Shown: piece by piece, positions 14,476 to 21,176 of the stretch
How the letters are laid out: each line of letters starts with the position of its first letter
How positions within the stretch are numbered: the first letter of the stretch is position 1
Source of the DNA: MnTg04 sp036443455
Lineage (GTDB): Bacteria > Pseudomonadota > Gammaproteobacteria > Steroidobacterales > MnTg04
DNA: 21,176 nt
Assembly: GCA_036443455.1 (NCBI GenBank)
Contig: JAZFYI010000011.1
Coordinates: forward strand, 1 to 21,176
Direction: 5' to 3'
The notes under the pieces: model-generated
The model's input: the letters and a program-made list of their open reading frames with translations, nothing else
Told to the model about the DNA's origin: nothing
The model's database searches: none
Program-made: the position numbers and the translations under genes

Positions 14476-15864
14476 CTACACAATCTTTGAAAACCGTTTA
14501 CGGTTGTCTCCGTGCTGCAGATACGCATCGAAAACCATTGCGATGGAGCGGAGCAAAAAGCGGCCCTTGCCCGTCACCTGCAGGTAATCGGCATGTAATT
14601 CGACGAGCCCGTCCTCGTCCAGCTTTTCCAACGCAGCGATTTCCGTTGCAAACTTCCGCCGAAAATCGATGGAATACTCTGCATCCAGTTGGCGGTAATC
14701 CAGCCTGCCGCCACACATGATCCGCTGGATGAGCTGGGCGCGCAGGTGATCCTCAGCGCTCAGCATCAGCCCTCTTTCCACCGGCAGCCTGCCGGCATCC
14801 AGGCACTGGTTGTATTGCTGCACGCTTTTGACGTGCTGACTGAAACATGAGCCAACCTTGCTGATGGCGCTGGAACCCATACCGATCAAATCCCAGCCCG
14901 CGCGCGTTGAATAACCCTGGAAATTTCTTTGCAGACAACCGCTTTTCATGGCCAGGCACAATTCGTCGCCGGGCAACGCAAAATGATCCATGCCGATGTA
15001 AACATACCCCGCGGCAGTGAGCCGGCTGACGATCAGTTGCAGTATTTCCAGCCGCATCGCCGGGTCCGGCAGGTCTTCGCTGCGGATCAAACGCTGCGCC
15101 CTGAAAAGCTGGGGCATGTGCGCATAGCTGTATATCGCCAGCCGATCCGGCCGTGCTTCGATCATCACATCGAGGGTACGCGAAAAACTGTCCGGGGTTT
15201 GCAGCGGCAGTCCGTATATCAGGTCGACCGAGACCGACTCGATCCCCGTGGATGGCGCCTCCCTGATCAGGTCTAGGGTCAGCTCCACCGGCTGCACTCG
15301 GTTGATGGCCTTTTGAACCTGCTCATCAAAATCCTGTACGCCGAGGCTGATCCGGTTGAACCCGCTGTCCGCGATACGATGCAGCCGCTCCGCGTCCATT
15401 GTGCGCGGGTCGAGTTCGATCGAGTATTCCTGGCTGCCATCGCCAACAAGCTGGAACGATTCGGATAAACCCGCCATCAACCGCTCGAGTTGCTGGTTGT
15501 CGAAATAGGTAGGGGTGCCGCCACCCATGTGTAACTGCCCGACTTTGCGGTCCTTGTCGAAAAGCTTTCCCTGCAACCGAACTTCCTCAAGAAGTTTCTG
15601 CAGGTAAAACTCCGCCCGCTCCGGGTGCCGGGTAACCAGTTTGCTGCACCCGCAGTAATAGCAAAGCGAGTGACAAAACGGAATGTGGATGTAAATCGAC
15701 AGTGGCCCAGGAATAGGGTCCTGGTTGCTTAGCAGCGCCTCGCGTTCGTAATCGGCCGCGTTAAACTCCGAACCGAATTGCACCGCGGTCGGGTAAGAGG
15801 TATAGCGAGGCCCCTGACCGCCATAGCGGCTTATCAGACCCGCGTCAAATACTGCATCGTTCAT
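14476..15864 (-). CDS. hemN: Oxygen-independent coproporphyrinogen III oxidase
   Basis: A 462-residue cytosolic radical-SAM enzyme that oxidatively decarboxylates coproporphyrinogen III to protoporphyrinogen IX without O2 in heme synthesis. The 4Fe-4S motif is HIPFCHSLCYYCGC, with Cys64, Cys68, Cys71 and the additional Cys73 typical of true HemN. Other hallmarks are GPRYTSYPTA near the N-terminus, MGGGTPTYFD (SAM binding), SIELDPRTMD, ISLGVQDFDEQVQKAINRVQ and DLIYGLPLQT. The C-terminal HemN domain is present and the length matches E. coli HemN (457). ATG at 15862-15864 gives the expected N-terminus. A perfect FNR box lies upstream, as expected for an anaerobically induced gene, and the truncated DNR-like gene follows after 35 bp. 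Confidence 0.97.
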   Translation of the reverse strand: MNDAVFDAGLISRYGGQGPRYTSYPTAVQFGSEFNAADYEREALLSNQDPIPGPLSIYIHIPFCHSLCYYCGCSKLVTRHPERAEFYLQKLLEEVRLQGKLFDKDRKVGQLHMGGGTPTYFDNQQLERLMAGLSESFQLVGDGSQEYSIELDPRTMDAERLHRIADSGFNRISLGVQDFDEQVQKAINRVQPVELTLDLIREAPSTGIESVSVDLIYGLPLQTPDSFSRTLDVMIEARPDRLAIYSYAHMPQLFRAQRLIRSEDLPDPAMRLEILQLIVSRLTAAGYVYIGMDHFALPGDELCLAMKSGCLQRNFQGYSTRAGWDLIGMGSSAISKVGSCFSQHVKSVQQYNQCLDAGRLPVERGLMLSAEDHLRAQLIQRIMCGGRLDYRQLDAEYSIDFRRKFATEIAALEKLDEDGLVELHADYLQVTGKGRFLLRSIAMVFDAYLQHGDNRKRFSKIV

Positions 15865-15870
15865 GACAGA

Positions 15871-15876
15871 ATCCTA
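15871..15876 (-). promoter_or_regulatory. Predicted -10 box of hemN (also AGGA near the start codon)
   Basis: The minus strand reads TAGGAT, exactly 22 bp from the FNR box and 6 nt before the ATG. As a -10 box it places the transcription start on the A of the ATG. The AGGA inside it could instead serve as a Shine-Dalgarno if transcription starts further upstream; both cannot be used from one transcript. Confidence 0.5.
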
Positions 15877-15898
15877 CTGCCGGCCAAGTCTGTCCATG

Positions 15899-15912
15899 TT
15901 GATGCAGATCAA
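15899..15912. promoter_or_regulatory. Perfect FNR/ANR/DNR box upstream of hemN
   Basis: TTGATGCAGATCAA is a 10/10 match to TTGAT-N4-ATCAA. Its centre (15905.5) is 41.5 bp from the A of the hemN ATG (15864). hemN is a well-known FNR/ANR target in Gammaproteobacteria, which supports the call. It lies 127 bp from the divergent solute-binding gene, and no well-placed -10 box is seen on that side. Confidence 0.85.
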
Positions 15913-16038
15913 TGGCCAGGCACACAAAACCATTGGCTTTTGTCCTATACTTTGTATCAGCAGTAGCTACGATCGCAGCGCAGGAAAAAGGGCAAAAGGG
16001 ATGCTACTGCCGGCGCCTTGGCAATCCTGGAGGGAGCG

Positions 16039-16863
16039 ATGCAACGGATCGCCGGCTGTTCATCAATCGTTGTTTTCCTGCTCGCGCTGAGCGCATGCGA
16101 CGGTGTTGACCCGGGTCAGGGCAAGGTTGTACCCGCAGCGGATACCAAGCCGGAGCGGGCGGAAGATTGCACGCTGGTGGTAGGCTGGGACCCATGGGAG
16201 CCATACCAATATCAGGATCTGGGTGGCGAGCTGCGCGGACTGGATGTTGAGTTGATCAAAGAGCTTAACGCCAGGATCGGCTGCAAGACCCGGTTCCTGG
16301 CCAGTGACTGGGCCAGCCTGCTCAAAATGCTCAAGAAAGGCGATGTCAATATGCTGCCGGGCGCAACCATGACCGAGGCCAGGGCCAAATTCGCGATGTT
16401 CTCGGACCCTTACCGGAATGAGACCTTCGTGCTCTTTGTCCGCGCCGGAGAGAAAGGACGATTCAAGGCCGACAAGCTCGGTGATCTGCTCGAGCGGGGT
16501 TTCAGGGTTGGCGTGGTATCCGAATACCTTTATGGCGAGGAAGTTGCCGCCCTGCAGGACAACGCTGAATACGAGGGCCAGTTCGTCAACGTACCGATCT
16601 CGGAACTGAATTTCTCAAACCTGATCAATTTTGAGGCGGACGGCTTCCTGGAGGATCCTTTTGTCGCCGCCGCGGTCATTCGCAAGAAAGGCCTGGCCGA
16701 AGAAGTGGAAGCCCATTCAATCGCTATCAAGACCAGGGACGTACGGCTGATGTTCGCAAAAGCATCGGTCGAACAATCGCTGGTGGACGCAATCAATGTC
16801 GCGTTGCGAGAGCAAAAAAGCGATGGCAGCTATGCTGCCCTGCTCGATAAATACCTGAACTAG
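16039..16863 (+). CDS. Solute-binding lipoprotein, family 3 (polar amino acid type)
   Basis: A 274-residue exported protein. A lipoprotein signal peptide ends in the lipobox LSAC, so Cys20 would be lipidated. The mature part is a two-lobe periplasmic binding protein of the SBP_bac_3 family: VVGWDPWEPYQYQDLGGELR, GLDVELIKELNARIG, the central MLPGATMTEARAKFAMFSDP, VGVVSEYLYGEE, and the end LREQKSDGSYAALLDKYL. Start ATG at 16039 has a strong GGAGGGAG just upstream. No ABC permease or ATPase gene is adjacent, so it may feed a transporter encoded elsewhere, or act as an extracytoplasmic sensor. The ligand cannot be read from sequence; amino acids or small polar compounds are usual. Confidence 0.9.
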   Translation: MQRIAGCSSIVVFLLALSACDGVDPGQGKVVPAADTKPERAEDCTLVVGWDPWEPYQYQDLGGELRGLDVELIKELNARIGCKTRFLASDWASLLKMLKKGDVNMLPGATMTEARAKFAMFSDPYRNETFVLFVRAGEKGRFKADKLGDLLERGFRVGVVSEYLYGEEVAALQDNAEYEGQFVNVPISELNFSNLINFEADGFLEDPFVAAAVIRKKGLAEEVEAHSIAIKTRDVRLMFAKASVEQSLVDAINVALREQKSDGSYAALLDKYLN

Positions 16864-16931
16864 CCCCGCTTTACCATGAACAGATCAGAGCTTCGCCAGG
16901 CCATCGCAGCGAGCCGCGGTGGAAAGCGGCC

Positions 16932-17294
16932 TTATTCGGCTGGCGGCAAGCAGCGCAGTACATAACGCAGTTGGTACCCATACGGGTTGTCATCCGCCCG
17001 TGTATATCGTCGACGCGATACCACCGCAAAGCCATCCGGGCAGAAACCCCGGATTTCCATCCAGCCGGCCGCCCACTTCATGCGCTGGATATCCCCGCTG
17101 GGGCTGTCCGGGTATTGTTCGCTGGTGTTGGCCTCGAACAGCAACAGGCCACGATCACGACCGGTCAGGATTTTGAGATTGCTCATGCTGTGGCGCTCGA
17201 AGTCGGTGCGCCCTATGGATTCGCAGCCAGCCACCAATACGGCCACCGACATGACGACCACCCGGCACACAAAAAACCCCGGCGTCCTATTCAT
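16932..17294 (-). CDS. Small lipoprotein of unknown function
   Basis: A 120-residue predicted lipoprotein. The signal peptide ends with the lipobox VLVAGC, Cys24 being the lipidation site. The mature part is about 96 residues and has two further cysteines, Cys85 (RGFCPDGFAV) and Cys115 (LRCLPPAE), that could form a disulfide. I do not recognise the family. The ATG at 17292-17294 overlaps the stop of the preceding gene by 8 bp (ATGAATAG), so the two genes are translationally coupled. ATG at 17252 would shorten the signal peptide. It converges on the solute-binding protein gene with a 68-bp gap. Confidence 0.75.
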   Translation of the reverse strand: MNRTPGFFVCRVVVMSVAVLVAGCESIGRTDFERHSMSNLKILTGRDRGLLLFEANTSEQYPDSPSGDIQRMKWAAGWMEIRGFCPDGFAVVSRRRYTRADDNPYGYQLRYVLRCLPPAE

Positions 17295-18033
17295 CGAGCA
17301 GCAACGGCGCCTTCACGACGGCCGTGTTCCCGGTACTGGTGTCCACGGCATAAACCAGCAGTTCCAGCGCGCCGGACCCTTTCGCCGGTATGACAGCGCG
17401 ATAATGACTGGTTTTCCCCGTGTATTTCAGATCGACCTCAGAAACCAGCGTATCCCCGCTCCACAACTGGCCCTTGATCGTGTACTGATCGGAATCCCAC
17501 AGCCCACCAGGCTTGGTCGGACAACCACACATCATGACCAGCTTCACATGGACCGGAATAACGTCGCCGTGGGCGAACTGTTGCGGGACATCGATCAGTT
17601 CGAGGACAAAACCTGGCAGCGTCATGGTCCAGCCATCGGCGATATCATGGCCTGGGATCAGCCAGTGAGTCGCGCTGACCTGCGCCATTGATTCCGGGAA
17701 ACCCAGCGGGCCGCTGGCCTCGACCCGGACCCTGGTCGGCCGGCTGAGATCGATACTGGCGCTAAAAACGGCGGCGCCGTCGGTAACTATCGATGCCCCT
17801 CTGTGCCGTGGCTCGCGCATGATCAACCGGGTATCCCCGGTCGCGCCTTCGGTCACGCCGCTCGCCAGCACGGTGCCGTTTTCGATATCGGTGATGACAA
17901 CCCGGGCGCCGCCCATGCTGGTGCCGACGAACTTGGCGTCATTAGCCAGGATCCGAACATCAACCTTGACGGTCTCCGCCAGCGACACGCCGGCCGCGAG
18001 ACCCATCAGCAACAAAACAATTAATCGGTTCAT
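17287..18033 (-). CDS. Exported beta-rich protein of unknown function with a CGC motif
   Basis: A 248-residue protein with a signal peptide at about 1-19 (LIVLLLMGLAAGVSLA, then ETVK). The mature part looks like two or three beta-sandwich domains: about 22-105 (VDVRILANDAKFVGTSMGGA) and about 140-245 (FVLELIDVP, HVKLVMM, YRAVIP, LELLVYAVD). The second holds MMCGCPTKPGGLWD, with Cys169 and Cys171 two apart, which could bind a metal or form a redox pair. Two histidines sit nearby at THWLIPGHD (123, 129) and one at 162. I do not recognise the family and assign no function. ATG at 18031-18033 has GGA about 6 nt upstream. It is first in a two-gene unit with the small lipoprotein and divergent from the phosphatase-kinase gene. 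Confidence 0.78.
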   Translation of the reverse strand: MNRLIVLLLMGLAAGVSLAETVKVDVRILANDAKFVGTSMGGARVVITDIENGTVLASGVTEGATGDTRLIMREPRHRGASIVTDGAAVFSASIDLSRPTRVRVEASGPLGFPESMAQVSATHWLIPGHDIADGWTMTLPGFVLELIDVPQQFAHGDVIPVHVKLVMMCGCPTKPGGLWDSDQYTIKGQLWSGDTLVSEVDLKYTGKTSHYRAVIPAKGSGALELLVYAVDTSTGNTAVVKAPLLLDE

Positions 18034-18134
18034 GGTGATTCCATACTCATATCAGGTCTGCTGCGCTCCAGATTTGTCCGGAGCCGTCCAGACTATGGCA
18101 AAAACGCTTCGCTTCGCCTAGCCTTAGCAGTGAC

Positions 18135-18146
18135 GTTATCGATAAC
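18135..18146. promoter_or_regulatory. 12-bp perfect palindrome before the phosphatase-kinase gene
   Basis: GTTATCGATAAC is fully self-complementary and lies in the 135-bp divergent gap, 23 bp before the ATG at 18169. It is more AT-rich than its surroundings. Its position suits an operator that could affect one or both divergent units. No known regulator is assigned. Confidence 0.35.
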
Positions 18147-18168
18147 CGCTTGGCGACGGTCTAATCTT

Positions 18169-20130
18169 ATGCTGCGCAGATTATTGCTCAATTCATTCCT
18201 GCATCTTGCCATCCTGGCGCTGGCCGTTGGCCAGGCAATTGCCGCAGATAATGAAAAAGCGGGAAATTCCGACGTACCCGGCTTTGTCGTACTGGCCGAT
18301 GCCAGGCTGCAATACAGACATTCCGGTGTATCCCGCGTTGTCGTGTTTGCCGATGTACACGGCGCCTATGCGGATCTGACCCGCATCCTGCGGCAAACCG
18401 GCATCATCGACGAGCAGAATAAATGGACCGGTGGAGACAGTTACCTGGTCAGTCTTGGCGATATTCTGGATCGCGGCCCGCGATCACGCGAGGCGCTGGA
18501 CTTGCTGATCTCATTGCAGGCGGAGGCCGGCGAGGCCGGCGGCAAGGTCTTGCTGGCGCTGGGCAACCATGAAGTAATGAACATGACCGGTGACTGGCGA
18601 TACGTGTCCGCGCAGGAAATTGCCGGGTTCGCCGATGACGAAACCCTGCAACAACGCCAGGCCGGGTATGCCAGTTTCCGGCGCCAGCCAGGCCAGGCAT
18701 CGCTGTCGGACGATCAGGCAAAGACAGAATTCGATAAACGATATCCGACCGGATATTTCGCCCGGCTCGAGGCTTTTTCGCCACATGGCAGGTACGGGAG
18801 CTGGCTGCTCGGGCAATCCGTTGTGCTGATTGTCAATGACACACTCTTCGTTCATGGCGGGCTGTCCCCGGTACTTGGCGAAATGCCGCTGGCGGAACTG
18901 AACGCGACCATGATGGCGGAGATTCGACTCTATGCGGAAGCATGGCATGCGCTGAACAAGACCGGTCATGTTTCGTCAAAACAGGAAGCGCAGGCTGTGA
19001 TCGCCATCGCAACGGCCCTGGCAGCCGACGAAAATATTGCCGAGGAAACCCGACTGGCCGCGAGCAATCTGCTGGCCGCCAATGCAGGTCTGGCGTTCAG
19101 CGCCGATGGCCCGCTCTGGTATCGCGGCAGCGCGTTGTGCAATCTGCTCAGCGAAAGCAGCATTACCAGGCGGGCCTTGCATACCCAGCACGTGCAACGC
19201 GCCATACTCGGGCACACGACGACCGCAAGCCGGAAAGTCGAAAACCGCGATGACGGCAGAATCATCCTGCTGGATACAGGCATGCTGAATTCGTTCTACC
19301 ATGGCCGCGCCGCCGTATTGATTATCGATGAGCATGGCCTGCAGGTCAGCTACCTCGATCAGGAGGGTCTGGAACCGCCATTTGTGGGGACGCGCAAAGT
19401 GGGCGCCCGGCCCAACAACATGTCGGACGATGAACTGGCGGAATTCCTGCGAAGCGCGAGCGTGATCGGCAGCGAGGCGATCCCCGTTGGGGTCACCCAA
19501 CCGACCCGGCTGACCCTGGAAAAGGACGGCGTTCGACTGCACGCGATATTCAAAACCGAGTCGACCGATATCCGCCGCGGCCGCGGACCGAACAAGAACC
19601 GCATGCTGAACGTCTCGGACCGCTGGCAGTATGAAATCGCCGCTTACCGGCTGGATCGCATGCTGGGTCTCGATCTGGTCCCGGTCGCCGTCGAGCGCAA
19701 CATCGAAGGCCGGGATGGCGCGCTGATTTTCTGGATGGATGGCTTGATCAGCCTGCTCAAAAAAAACCGGGAGAAGATCAGCTACGAGGGCTGGTGTCCG
19801 CAGCAACCGCAACACGACCTGATGTATGTCTGGGACACGCTGATCTATAACGACGATCGCACACAACAGAATGTCACTTACACGCAAAACGACTGGATGC
19901 TCAAACTGATAGACCAGTCGCGCAGTTTCCGGACCTACCGCAACAAACCGCCGTATGTGCGCGAACGCGAGTTGAAGATGACCCGGGAAATGGCTGACCG
20001 GCTTGCCGCGCTGGATTCCGGCCAGTTGAGCGCCGAACTGGGCGCGTATATCAACCGCGATCAGATTCGCGCCTTGCTAAGACGCCGTGACAGTCTGATC
20101 AATGGCTGGGCCGAAATTCAGTCGCCCTGA
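18169..20130 (+). CDS. Exported metallophosphatase fused to a C-terminal atypical kinase-like domain
   Basis: A 653-residue protein with an N-terminal signal peptide (about 1-26, ending VGQAIAA). Residues about 55-390 are a calcineurin/PPP-type metallophosphoesterase with all metal motifs: DVHG (D62, H64), GDILDRG (D98, D101, R102), GNHE (133-135), VHGG (H229) and GHT (H349). Residues about 425-645 look like an atypical kinase of HipA/PI4K/FAM20 shape: a GVTQPTRLTLEKDG hairpin, Lys462 in AIFKTES, Glu489 in QYEIAAYRLDRMLGL, a catalytic-loop-like DTLIYNDDRTQQN (D556, N561, D563, R564, N568), and Asp582 in LIDQSRSF as the metal-binding Asp. Start ATG at 18169 gives the signal peptide; GTG at 18130 is also open. 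It probably acts in the periplasm or outside. Phosphatase assignment is strong; kinase activity is inference. Confidence 0.85.
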   Translation: MLRRLLLNSFLHLAILALAVGQAIAADNEKAGNSDVPGFVVLADARLQYRHSGVSRVVVFADVHGAYADLTRILRQTGIIDEQNKWTGGDSYLVSLGDILDRGPRSREALDLLISLQAEAGEAGGKVLLALGNHEVMNMTGDWRYVSAQEIAGFADDETLQQRQAGYASFRRQPGQASLSDDQAKTEFDKRYPTGYFARLEAFSPHGRYGSWLLGQSVVLIVNDTLFVHGGLSPVLGEMPLAELNATMMAEIRLYAEAWHALNKTGHVSSKQEAQAVIAIATALAADENIAEETRLAASNLLAANAGLAFSADGPLWYRGSALCNLLSESSITRRALHTQHVQRAILGHTTTASRKVENRDDGRIILLDTGMLNSFYHGRAAVLIIDEHGLQVSYLDQEGLEPPFVGTRKVGARPNNMSDDELAEFLRSASVIGSEAIPVGVTQPTRLTLEKDGVRLHAIFKTESTDIRRGRGPNKNRMLNVSDRWQYEIAAYRLDRMLGLDLVPVAVERNIEGRDGALIFWMDGLISLLKKNREKISYEGWCPQQPQHDLMYVWDTLIYNDDRTQQNVTYTQNDWMLKLIDQSRSFRTYRNKPPYVRERELKMTREMADRLAALDSGQLSAELGAYINRDQIRALLRRRDSLINGWAEIQSP

Positions 20131-20181
20131 TCTGCGCTGTACCGACGGGAAAATTCGGTTATTATCACGCCATCAATGGCT

Positions 20182-20193
20182 GGTGGCGCCACC
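20182..20193. repeat. 12-bp GC-rich palindrome between the phosphatase-kinase and OmpA-like genes
   Basis: GGTGGCGCCACC is fully self-complementary. A related GGCGCCA recurs about 20 bp downstream. It lies in the 117-bp gap before the OmpA-like gene and could be part of an RNA structure or a binding site; no T-tract follows. Confidence 0.3.
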
Positions 20194-20247
20194 GCAGCAC
20201 GCAGATTGAGGGGCGCCATCACCTGCCACAAGCCGGGGAGCTACCCA

Positions 20248-21176
20248 ATGAAACTATCTAGGATTCTTCCGTTTTTGTGCGTTGGCCTGGTTTGGGCGAA
20301 CGTGACTTTGGCCGAGGAGAAGGCCGGGCAATGGTATCTGACACCCGCCGCCATCGGCGTGTGGGTAGCCGACGGCCAACCGCGGGAAGACGAGTCCGGT
20401 TTTGCCATTGCCATTGGCCGCGCCCTGACCGACAACGTGAACCTTGAGCTGATGTTCACCAGCGTCGATCATGCCGGCAGCGGGGGGGCGGATCAGGATA
20501 TCCGCGAGCTGGAGCTAAACTTCCTGCGGGTCTGGTTCCGTGAAGCAAGCTGGTCGCCTTATTTTCTGCTTGGCCTCGGCGCCATGAATATCGACAGTTC
20601 GGATCCAGCCCTTAATTTTCGTGAAAAATCGGCTTCGATCGGCATGGGCTTGCTGATCGACCTGGGCCGCGGCGGCAAAGTCTCGCTGCGCCCCGAATTG
20701 AGACTGAGAAAGTTTTTTGCCCCGAACGGCTCGACCAACGACGTGGTTGCGATGATCGGCCTGCAGCTGGCGTTTGGCTCTCCCAAGGCAGCGCCGGCGC
20801 CGCCTGCGCCACCCGCACCCAGCGATTCGGATGGCGATGGCGTGGTCGATGGGGCGGATAGATGCCCGGGCACCCCGCGTGGCAGGGTCGTCAAGCGAAA
20901 TGGTTGCGAAAATGACGCCGATGGCGATGGGGTCGTAGACGGCGCCGATATGTGCCCCAACACACCAGCCGGTGCACCGGTCGATGGGCGCGGTTGCCCG
21001 CTCGACAGCGATGGCGATGGCGTGGCCGATTATATGGACAACTGCCCGGGTACGCCCGCCGGCACGCGAGTCGACAATCGCGGTTGCGAATTGCAGGAGG
21101 AAATTCACCTGCGGGGCGTCAATTTCGAGACCAATTCCGCCGAGCTGACCGCCGATTCTTCGGCGCGTCTCGATGA
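20248..21176 (+). CDS. OmpA-family outer-membrane protein with thrombospondin type 3 repeats, cut by window edge
   Basis: 309 codons are present with no stop before the right edge. Order: signal peptide about 1-22 (ILPFLCVGLVWANVTLA); an OmpA-like beta-barrel about 25-178 (QWYLTPAAIGVW, NVNLELMFTSV, WSPYFLLGLGAMNI, GLQLAFG); an Ala/Pro hinge (182-191); three calcium-binding thrombospondin-3 repeats at 193-220, 223-250 and 253-280, each with DGDGV, a CP pair and a closing GC; then the start of the peptidoglycan-binding OmpA domain (LRGVNFETNSAELT at 288-301). It should anchor the outer membrane to the cell wall. GGGGAG lies about 9 nt before ATG 20248. The missing part should hold the rest of the OmpA domain, about 100 residues. 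Confidence 0.92.
   Translation, partial: MKLSRILPFLCVGLVWANVTLAEEKAGQWYLTPAAIGVWVADGQPREDESGFAIAIGRALTDNVNLELMFTSVDHAGSGGADQDIRELELNFLRVWFREASWSPYFLLGLGAMNIDSSDPALNFREKSASIGMGLLIDLGRGGKVSLRPELRLRKFFAPNGSTNDVVAMIGLQLAFGSPKAAPAPPAPPAPSDSDGDGVVDGADRCPGTPRGRVVKRNGCENDADGDGVVDGADMCPNTPAGAPVDGRGCPLDSDGDGVADYMDNCPGTPAGTRVDNRGCELQEEIHLRGVNFETNSAELTADSSARLD

Noticed and set aside
15946..15951. TATACT as a promoter for the solute-binding protein gene
   Set aside because: No acceptable -35 hexamer at the right distance; TTGGCT lies only 7 bp away.
16247..16259. FNR-like sequence TTGAGTTGATCAA
   Set aside because: The spacer is one base short, and it lies inside the solute-binding protein coding region.
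16910..16935. GCCGC/GCGGC hairpin after the solute-binding protein gene
   Set aside because: A 5-bp stem without a proper T-tract, overlapping the end of the lipoprotein gene.
18976..19887. Minus-strand frame of 303 codons
   Set aside because: Antisense to the phosphatase-kinase gene, whose motifs are intact; no start signal or recognisable domain.
20515..21108. Minus-strand frame of 197 codons
   Set aside because: Antisense to the OmpA-like barrel and thrombospondin repeats; its repetitive look comes from the repeats on the other strand.

Overview
The window reads as chromosomal DNA from a free-living Gammaproteobacterium with moderately high GC. The evidence is an oxygen-independent HemN, FNR/DNR-type boxes, a TonB heme-receptor fragment, an OmpA-type porin with thrombospondin-3 repeats, a MacAB/Lol-type exporter and a winged-helix regulator of the CadC kind. 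A deep-branching lineage (Woeseia- or Chromatiales-like) would fit, but nothing fixes the genus. I see no tRNA, rRNA, insertion sequence or CRISPR array.

Layout. 1-270 (-): N-terminal part of a winged-helix regulator. 427-2552 (+): a possible 17-codon leader ORF overlapping by one base the GTG start of a REC-PAS-GGDEF-EAL c-di-GMP protein. 2570-6801 (-): four-gene exporter operon of adaptor, ATPase and two permeases. 7003-8881 (-): cysteine synthase and an AraC-MGMT fusion. 8987-10813 (+): PadR regulator, HAAS/sensor membrane protein and a DUF192 protein, behind a promoter that overlaps an inverted repeat. 10826-11449 (-): unknown secreted protein. 11677-12249 (+): hemerythrin-like protein. 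12307-13530 (-): porin. 13661-14440: a broken locus where the 5' part of a TonB receptor meets the N-terminal half of a DNR-type regulator. 14476-15864 (-): hemN. 16039-16863 (+): solute-binding lipoprotein. 16932-18033 (-): two unknown exported proteins. 18169-20130 (+): secreted phosphatase fused to an atypical kinase-like domain. 20248-21176 (+): OmpA-family protein, cut by the window edge.

A common theme from 11.6 to 15.9 kb is control by low oxygen or nitric oxide. Three 14-bp FNR/DNR palindromes sit before hemN, before the hemerythrin gene and between the porin and TonB receptor genes, all placed for class II activation. The adjacent DNR-like regulator has lost its DNA-binding domain, so any regulation now would need another FNR/DNR protein. 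At hemN and the hemerythrin gene the box centre lies exactly 41.5 bp from the A of the ATG, which predicts leaderless transcripts.

The best candidate for a new system is the 653-residue exported protein at 18169-20130. It carries a complete metallophosphatase motif set followed by a domain with HipA/PI4K/FAM20-like kinase residues, and is divergent from two unknown exported proteins. The best candidate for a recent genome event or assembly error is the junction near 14.01 kb.
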